DNA of 64,000 nt, from positions 176,904 to 240,903 of the forward strand of contig NZ_LT635839.1 in assembly GCF_900128475.1 (NCBI RefSeq), written 5' to 3'. Positions 56,441-64,000 of this stretch are shown piece after piece. The position numbers and the translations under genes are program-made. Under the pieces are notes generated by a model. That model saw only the letters and a list, made by a program, of their open reading frames with translations, was not told the origin of the DNA and searched no databases. The first letter of the stretch is position 1. Each line of letters starts with the position of its first letter. The DNA comes from Mediterranea massiliensis (GTDB lineage Bacteria > Bacteroidota > Bacteroidia > Bacteroidales > Bacteroidaceae).

Positions 56441-56660
56441 CATTGCTTTCTTTCCTGGAAAGCATTGCTTCTTCCACAGCAAAACATTGCTTCTTTCAGG
56501 CGAAAACATGCCCGCTTTTGCAGGGGTACATTCCCGGCTGCCGATTTGCCCGGCCCAAAGCGTCCGTTTGCCCTGCTTAAACGGACGGTTTACCCAGCTT
56601 AAACCGTCGCTTTGCCCAGCTTGGACAATCGCTTTAAGCCGGGCAAACGGACGACGGAAT
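56441..56660. repeat. Tandem array C: ten units at a 22-bp period
   Basis: Units start every 22 bp from 56441 to 56639. The first five resemble CATTGCTTCTTTCAGGCGAAAA. The last five resemble CAGCTTAAACCGTCGCTTTGCC. The period is kept across the change. 56561-56581 and 56633-56653 form a 21-bp inverted repeat with one mismatch. It lies between the SGBP terminator and the dus promoter. No ORF is convincing here. Confidence 0.75.
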
Positions 56661-56715
56661 ATCGGGAAGCGGCAACGCCGCCACCACCCGGCTTGCAAAA
56701 CCCCGGGAATATCCC

Positions 56716-56723
56716 TACATTTG
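56716..56723 (+). promoter_or_regulatory. -7 box of the dus gene
   Basis: TACATTTG fits TAnnTTTG; CTTG at 56692-56695 is a possible -33 with a 20-nt spacer. The leader is short. Confidence 0.6.
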
Positions 56724-56739
56724 CAGAAAACAAGAACGT

Positions 56740-57684
56740 ATGCAAGACTCTTTCAACCTCCGTTTCTCCCCCTTGCAGGGGTATACCGACGACGTCTACC
56801 GCCAGGCACACGCCCGCTGCTTCGGCGGCGTGGAATGCTACTACTCCCCCTTTGTGCGGGTGGAGCACGGTGAAATCCGACGGAAGGACGTGCGCGACGT
56901 GGAGCCCGACAACAACCGGGGCCTGCGGCTCGTCCCCCAGCTCATTGCCTCCGACACAGAAAAAGGGGAACGCATCCTGTCGCTCTTTGCCGACAAGGGC
57001 TGGCAGGAAGCCGACGTCAACCTGGGCTGTCCCTTCCCCGTACTGGCCAAACGGCACAACGGAGCGGGCATGCTGCCCCATCCCGACGAGGTGGAACAGC
57101 TGCTGACAACCCTCTGCGAAAAGTTTCCGCAGATGCGTCTGTCCGTCAAGCTGCGCCTGGGTTGGGAACGGCCCGACGAATGTCTGGCTCTGCTTCCGCT
57201 GCTCAACCGTCTGCCGCTGGCAGACATCATCCTGCATCCCCGCCTGGGCAAGCAGCAATACAAGGGTATGGTGGATATGAAGGGATTCAGAACGTTCTAC
57301 GAAGGCTGTGAGAAGCCGCTCTTCTACAACGGCGACTTGCTGACGACGGACGACATCGACCGCATCCGCCACGAGTTTCCGCGGCTGGCAGGCGTGGTCA
57401 TCGGCCGCGGACTGCTGGCCAATCCGGCGCTGGCACTGGAATATGCGCAGGGGAAGTCCCTGACGGAAGAAGAGAAAAGGGAACGGATCAGACAGATGCA
57501 CACCGACGTGTTCTGTCGCTACGCCGACCGGCTGGAAGGCGGCGACCAGCAACTGCTGATGAAGATGAAGAGCTTCTGGGAATATCTGCTACCCGACGCC
57601 GACCGCAAGGCCCGCAAAGCCATCCACAAGGCGACGCGTCTGGAAGCTTATCAACAAGCTGTCAACAGCTTGTTGAGGTCCTGA
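56740..57684 (+). CDS. tRNA-dihydrouridine synthase family protein
   Basis: FMN-dependent reduction of specific uridines in the tRNA D loop. 314 residues. TIM-barrel motifs: FSPLQGYTDDVYRQAHARCFGG at the start, VNLGCPFPVLAKRHNGAGML with the catalytic Cys region, LRLGWERPDE, ILHPRLGKQQYKG, and NGDLLTTDDIDRIRHEFPRLAGVVIGRGLLANP. Closest in style to Dus of the DusC or Bacteroidetes type; the target uridine is not predicted. It splits the susCD genes from the GH2/GH29/PL8 genes and is convergent to them. Confidence 0.92.
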   Translation: MQDSFNLRFSPLQGYTDDVYRQAHARCFGGVECYYSPFVRVEHGEIRRKDVRDVEPDNNRGLRLVPQLIASDTEKGERILSLFADKGWQEADVNLGCPFPVLAKRHNGAGMLPHPDEVEQLLTTLCEKFPQMRLSVKLRLGWERPDECLALLPLLNRLPLADIILHPRLGKQQYKGMVDMKGFRTFYEGCEKPLFYNGDLLTTDDIDRIRHEFPRLAGVVIGRGLLANPALALEYAQGKSLTEEEKRERIRQMHTDVFCRYADRLEGGDQQLLMKMKSFWEYLLPDADRKARKAIHKATRLEAYQQAVNSLLRS

Positions 57685-57703
57685 ACACAGGTTGTAGACA
57701 ACA

Positions 57704-57753
57704 TTCAGGCACGGAGTGCACAGCCTCAAAGGGCCATGCAGTCCGTGCCTGAA
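57704..57753. terminator. Terminator between dus and the GH2 gene
   Basis: A perfect 12-bp stem (57704-57715 with 57742-57753) with further TGCA pairs inside separates two convergent genes. Confidence 0.8.
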
Positions 57754-57767
57754 CGTTTATTATATCC

Positions 57768-61376
<3,609 letters not shown>

Positions 61377-61392
61377 TTACTGACTGTCATTT

Positions 61393-63213
61393 CTATTTCA
61401 CTAAAGATACACCGACCTCTTCCAGCTCTACTACGGCCGGAGCGGCATCGGGAGTCGTGGCGTCGAGCTTGATGAAACGGGCCTTCTGCGGCTGGGCAAA
61501 CTTGACGGTCTGCGGCAACGGGTTGTGCATGATGTTGCTGAACTCGCCGTTGGCCGATACTTCGGTCCACGCCTTTCCGTCCATGCTGACATAGAACTTG
61601 TAGCGGTAGGCCATGGTCGGCTTGGCCTGCTCGTTGAGGGGCGCATAGGTAAAGCCCTTCAAGGTCACGTCCTTGCCCAGGTCAATGACAAGCGGCTGGG
61701 CAGACACTTTCTTCCACGAGTCGCGGGACAGGTCGTTCCATTGCGACGATGCCTGCTGCTCTTCCACATCGGGAGCATAGTAGGCAGCCACGTTGCTGAT
61801 GTGCGCTTCGAGACGGCTGCTTCCAATCGTGATGCGCAGTGCCTCGGCCTCTACCTCGGGGAAGCGGAGCATGCGCTTGTAGCCCACCGTCGTACCTTCG
61901 CCCAGCAGTTGCCACTGCCCGCCTACGCGACCCTCCACGCGGAAGCTCTCCACGCGCTGTCCGCGTGCGATGTCTTCCTGCAGCAGGACTACATTGATCT
62001 TCGACGAAGGCTTCAGCTTGTACACTCGCTGGTCGCCCGATGCGGCATCCCACATCTTCTGTCCCTTCTTCACCCGATTGTCGGCAAACGCCTGCTGACG
62101 ATAGGCCGCAAACTCTTTCAAGCGGGCCACGTCGGCCTCATGAATGTGGCCGCGACGGTCGGGCGGGATGTTCAGCAACAGCACGGAGTTATAGCCCACC
62201 GACTGGAAATAGATGTCGGCCAGGTGCTTCAGACTCTTCACCTTGCCGTTTTCACTCTCATGCCAGAACCAGCCCGGACGGATGGAAACGTCGACCTCCG
62301 AAGGATACCAGAACAGCTCGGTGGCATTCTTCAGCATCTCGCGGCTGCCCAGGTCCTTTGCCTGACTATAAACGCCCAGCCGCTTGTTGCTCGCTTCGGA
62401 GCGGGCATAGATGCCGGGAGCCAATACGGTGGCGCTCCACTCCGTTTCACGACCCAGGCCCCGTTCGTTGCCTACCCAGCGGACGTCGTCGCCCATGATG
62501 GCCATCACGGCCTTGGGTTGCAGGCGCTGGATGGTCTTGTAGAAGGCATCCCAGTCGTACACCTGCTTCTTTCCGTTGGGGCCTTCGCCATTGGCACCGT
62601 CAAACCACACTTCGTGCACTTCGCCATAGTTGGTCAGCAGCTCGGTCAGCTGTTCGATAAAAAATTCGTTGTAGCGGGGAGAATCGCCATAGCACTCGGC
62701 ATTGCGGTCCCAGGGAGAGAGGTACACACCGAACTTCATGTCATACTTCGTACAGGCGTCGCGCAGTTCCTTCACCACGTCACCCTTTCCGTCCTTCCAG
62801 GGAGAAGAGGCAACCGAATGTTTCGTGGTCTTGGTGGGCCACAGGCAGAAACCGTCGTGATGCTTGGCCGTGAGCAGCACCATCTTGAAGCCGGCTTCCT
62901 TCAGGGTACGCACCCATTGTTCAGCATCCAGGTCGGTAGGATTGAACAGGGCGGGATCTTCCTTTCCGTCGCCCCATTCCCTGTCGGTAAACGTATTGAT
63001 TCCAAAATGCAGGAAAGCCGTCAGCTCCATCTGCTGCCACTCCAACTGCTGGGGAGAGGGAACCAACCGGGCAGCCATTGACACTTTTTGTTCCAACGTC
63101 GCATGCTCAGGAAATTGTACATGCTTCACATACACTTCCGCATCCTGCTGGGCCTGTCCCCACAGCGGAAACACACCCAACAGACACGTCACAAGAAATG
63201 ATTTTAATTTCAT
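61393..63213 (-). CDS. GH29 alpha-L-fucosidase with C-terminal discoidin-like domain
   Basis: 606 residues, signal peptide to about 21. GH29 barrel: FLHFGINTFTDREWGDG, LTAKHHDGFCLWPTKTTKHSV, YLSPWDRN, and the nucleophile Asp in EVWFDGANGEGPNG. The C-terminal ~150 residues carry an F5/8-type (CBM32-like) fold (LSRDSWKKVSAQPLVIDLGKDVTLKGFTYAPL). It removes alpha-fucose from glycans. A consensus promoter lies upstream; it forms an operon with the GH2 gene. Fucose is not part of ordinary vertebrate chondroitin, which makes its place beside a PL8 lyase noteworthy. Confidence 0.93.
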   Translation of the reverse strand: MKLKSFLVTCLLGVFPLWGQAQQDAEVYVKHVQFPEHATLEQKVSMAARLVPSPQQLEWQQMELTAFLHFGINTFTDREWGDGKEDPALFNPTDLDAEQWVRTLKEAGFKMVLLTAKHHDGFCLWPTKTTKHSVASSPWKDGKGDVVKELRDACTKYDMKFGVYLSPWDRNAECYGDSPRYNEFFIEQLTELLTNYGEVHEVWFDGANGEGPNGKKQVYDWDAFYKTIQRLQPKAVMAIMGDDVRWVGNERGLGRETEWSATVLAPGIYARSEASNKRLGVYSQAKDLGSREMLKNATELFWYPSEVDVSIRPGWFWHESENGKVKSLKHLADIYFQSVGYNSVLLLNIPPDRRGHIHEADVARLKEFAAYRQQAFADNRVKKGQKMWDAASGDQRVYKLKPSSKINVVLLQEDIARGQRVESFRVEGRVGGQWQLLGEGTTVGYKRMLRFPEVEAEALRITIGSSRLEAHISNVAAYYAPDVEEQQASSQWNDLSRDSWKKVSAQPLVIDLGKDVTLKGFTYAPLNEQAKPTMAYRYKFYVSMDGKAWTEVSANGEFSNIMHNPLPQTVKFAQPQKARFIKLDATTPDAAPAVVELEEVGVSLVK

Positions 63214-63241
63214 AAGACTCGGGGTTAAACATTATTTGCGA

Positions 63242-63273
63242 CAAATATAATGAAAGCTGAGCGGAGAGACAAA
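63242..63273 (-). promoter_or_regulatory. Promoter of GH29-GH2
   Basis: Minus-strand -33 TTTG (63270-63273), 20-nt spacer, -7 TATATTTG (63242-63249). Unlike the sulfatase and susC promoters it has a proper -33 and no ATGTACG nearby, so it may be constitutive or otherwise controlled. Confidence 0.75.
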
Positions 63274-63335
63274 AGAAAAGGCATTGTTTTACAATTAAAT
63301 TGTCATGAAATACCTCCTCAAGCGACAAAAACAAG

Positions 63336-63385
63336 AAAAGCCTGCACGATTTTCCTTAAAAGGACGAATCATCATGCAGGCTTTT
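63336..63385 (-). terminator. Terminator of the PL8 gene
   Basis: On the minus strand, arms 63375-63385 and 63336-63346 form a perfect 11-bp stem (aaaagcctgca/tgcaggctttt) and run into TTTTCTTGTTTTTG. It separates PL8 from GH29. Confidence 0.85.
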
Positions 63386-63415
63386 ATAAAGTAAAAAAAT
63401 CCAATCCAGCGGTGC

Positions 63416-64000
63416 TTAACGCTTCAGCTTCACGTCGAAGCTGGCGGCATCCTTGCAGGCGAAGCGGAGGACGGTCCGTTTCTTGTCAATGGAAACGACT
63501 TGACAGAACGGCGTTTCGTCCACCTGCCAGCGGCCTTTCAAGGTCAAGGTCAAGGGGATTTCCTGACTTTTGTTGCCAATCCACGGGCGGGAGTAGATGC
63601 TGCGTTCCTTACGCTTGCCCTGCTCGTCGAAAGCCTCATCGCTGGGGCCGCTGTAGAGGGCCAGGTCGGGCTGGGCCACGGTGAGACAAACGTGATCGCC
63701 TTCCTGCCGTACCATCACCAGGCAGGAGGTATCGGCGGCCTGCACCAGTCCGTCCTTGGGCAGAGACCGGGGTGTCTCGAAGAGCACGTAGGAAGTCAGC
63801 CTGCCGTCGGCCGTACGCACGATGTGGGCGTTGCGGTCCTGCTGGAGCACCTGATAGCCGGGCTTGCGGGCAAACTGCTTCAGCGCGCCGGCATCGGTAC
63901 GGGGCAGGACAACATATTCGTAGGACGCGCCTTTCGGGGCTTTGCCGTGCTGCAGGATGAGCGATACCCAGTCGCCCGTCGTGGGCTTCACACTGCGTTC
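63416..64000 (-). CDS. PL8 family polysaccharide lyase, C-terminal part (runs off the window)
   Basis: The open frame continues past the right edge; only the last ~194 residues are seen. They match the C-terminal beta-sandwich of chondroitin/hyaluronan lyases: [24 protein letters not shown], then [23 protein letters not shown], and a beta-rich end ([13 protein letters not shown]... FDVKLKR). PL8 enzymes cut uronic-acid bonds by elimination and make unsaturated disaccharides, the substrates of the GH88 encoded at 30-31.6 kb. The catalytic domain is outside the window, so substrate cannot be narrowed. Confidence 0.88.
   Translation of the reverse strand, partial: ERSVKPTTGDWVSLILQHGKAPKGASYEYVVLPRTDAGALKQFARKPGYQVLQQDRNAHIVRTADGRLTSYVLFETPRSLPKDGLVQAADTSCLVMVRQEGDHVCLTVAQPDLALYSGPSDEAFDEQGKRKERSIYSRPWIGNKSQEIPLTLTLKGRWQVDETPFCQVVSIDKKRTVLRFACKDAASFDVKLKR

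Noticed and set aside
61525..63081. 518-codon plus-strand frame opposite the GH29 gene
   Set aside because: Same kind of antisense shadow; GH29 motifs fix the coding strand.

Overview
This window is chromosomal DNA from a gut-type Bacteroidales bacterium, probably Bacteroides or a close relative. The evidence is the SusC/SusD pairs, a hybrid two-component regulator, a fused SecDF, serine-type sulfatases, a korAB 2-oxoacid:ferredoxin oxidoreductase, and promoters of the Bacteroides type (TTTG near -33, TAnnTTTG near -7, spacer 19-20). The species cannot be named from the sequence alone.

Layout. 0-10 kb holds housekeeping genes: HU, two overlapping rhomboids with an EEP-family protein, secDF, tRNA-Arg(CCU) and korAB. 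10-18.8 kb is a decayed polysaccharide utilisation locus (PUL) of susC, susD and a sulfatase. Its susC has an in-frame TGA near the N-terminus, an IS4-type transposase lies just upstream, and no regulator is visible. A 191-bp MITE-like element with 21-bp perfect terminal inverted repeats follows. 18.8-28.5 kb is core metabolism: purN, acpP-fabF-rnc, pfkA, a GH3 acyl-adenylating protein, a lipoprotein with a predicted beta-barrel, mnmA and cysS. 28.8-31.6 kb is a GH88 unsaturated-glucuronyl hydrolase plus sulfatase operon. 31.9-42.4 kb carries a thioesterase, two envelope proteins and an RND efflux operon that ends in an LpxA-like acyltransferase.

42.5-64 kb looks like a glycosaminoglycan (chondroitin/hyaluronan type) PUL: a CBM9-like protein, a NahK-like sugar kinase, a hybrid two-component system (HTCS), a sulfatase, susC-susD-surface glycan-binding protein, then (after a dus gene) a GH2, a GH29 and the C-terminal end of a PL8 polysaccharide lyase. 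With the GH88-sulfatase pair at 29-31 kb this gives lyase, unsaturated-disaccharide hydrolase, sulfatases, importer, sensor and amino-sugar kinase, although the set is split by unrelated genes.

The least explained structure is a set of intergenic tandem arrays (6.7, 28.7 and 56.5 kb). Two share a 10-bp core (AGTGCTTCGT) repeated at exactly 23 bp, with an orientation switch that makes a 13-14 bp hairpin with a 5-nt loop. The third has a 22-bp period and a 21-bp inverted repeat. A second candidate regulatory signal is the heptamer ATGTACG placed exactly 59 bp upstream of the -7 box at both HTCS-adjacent promoters (sulfatase and susC).
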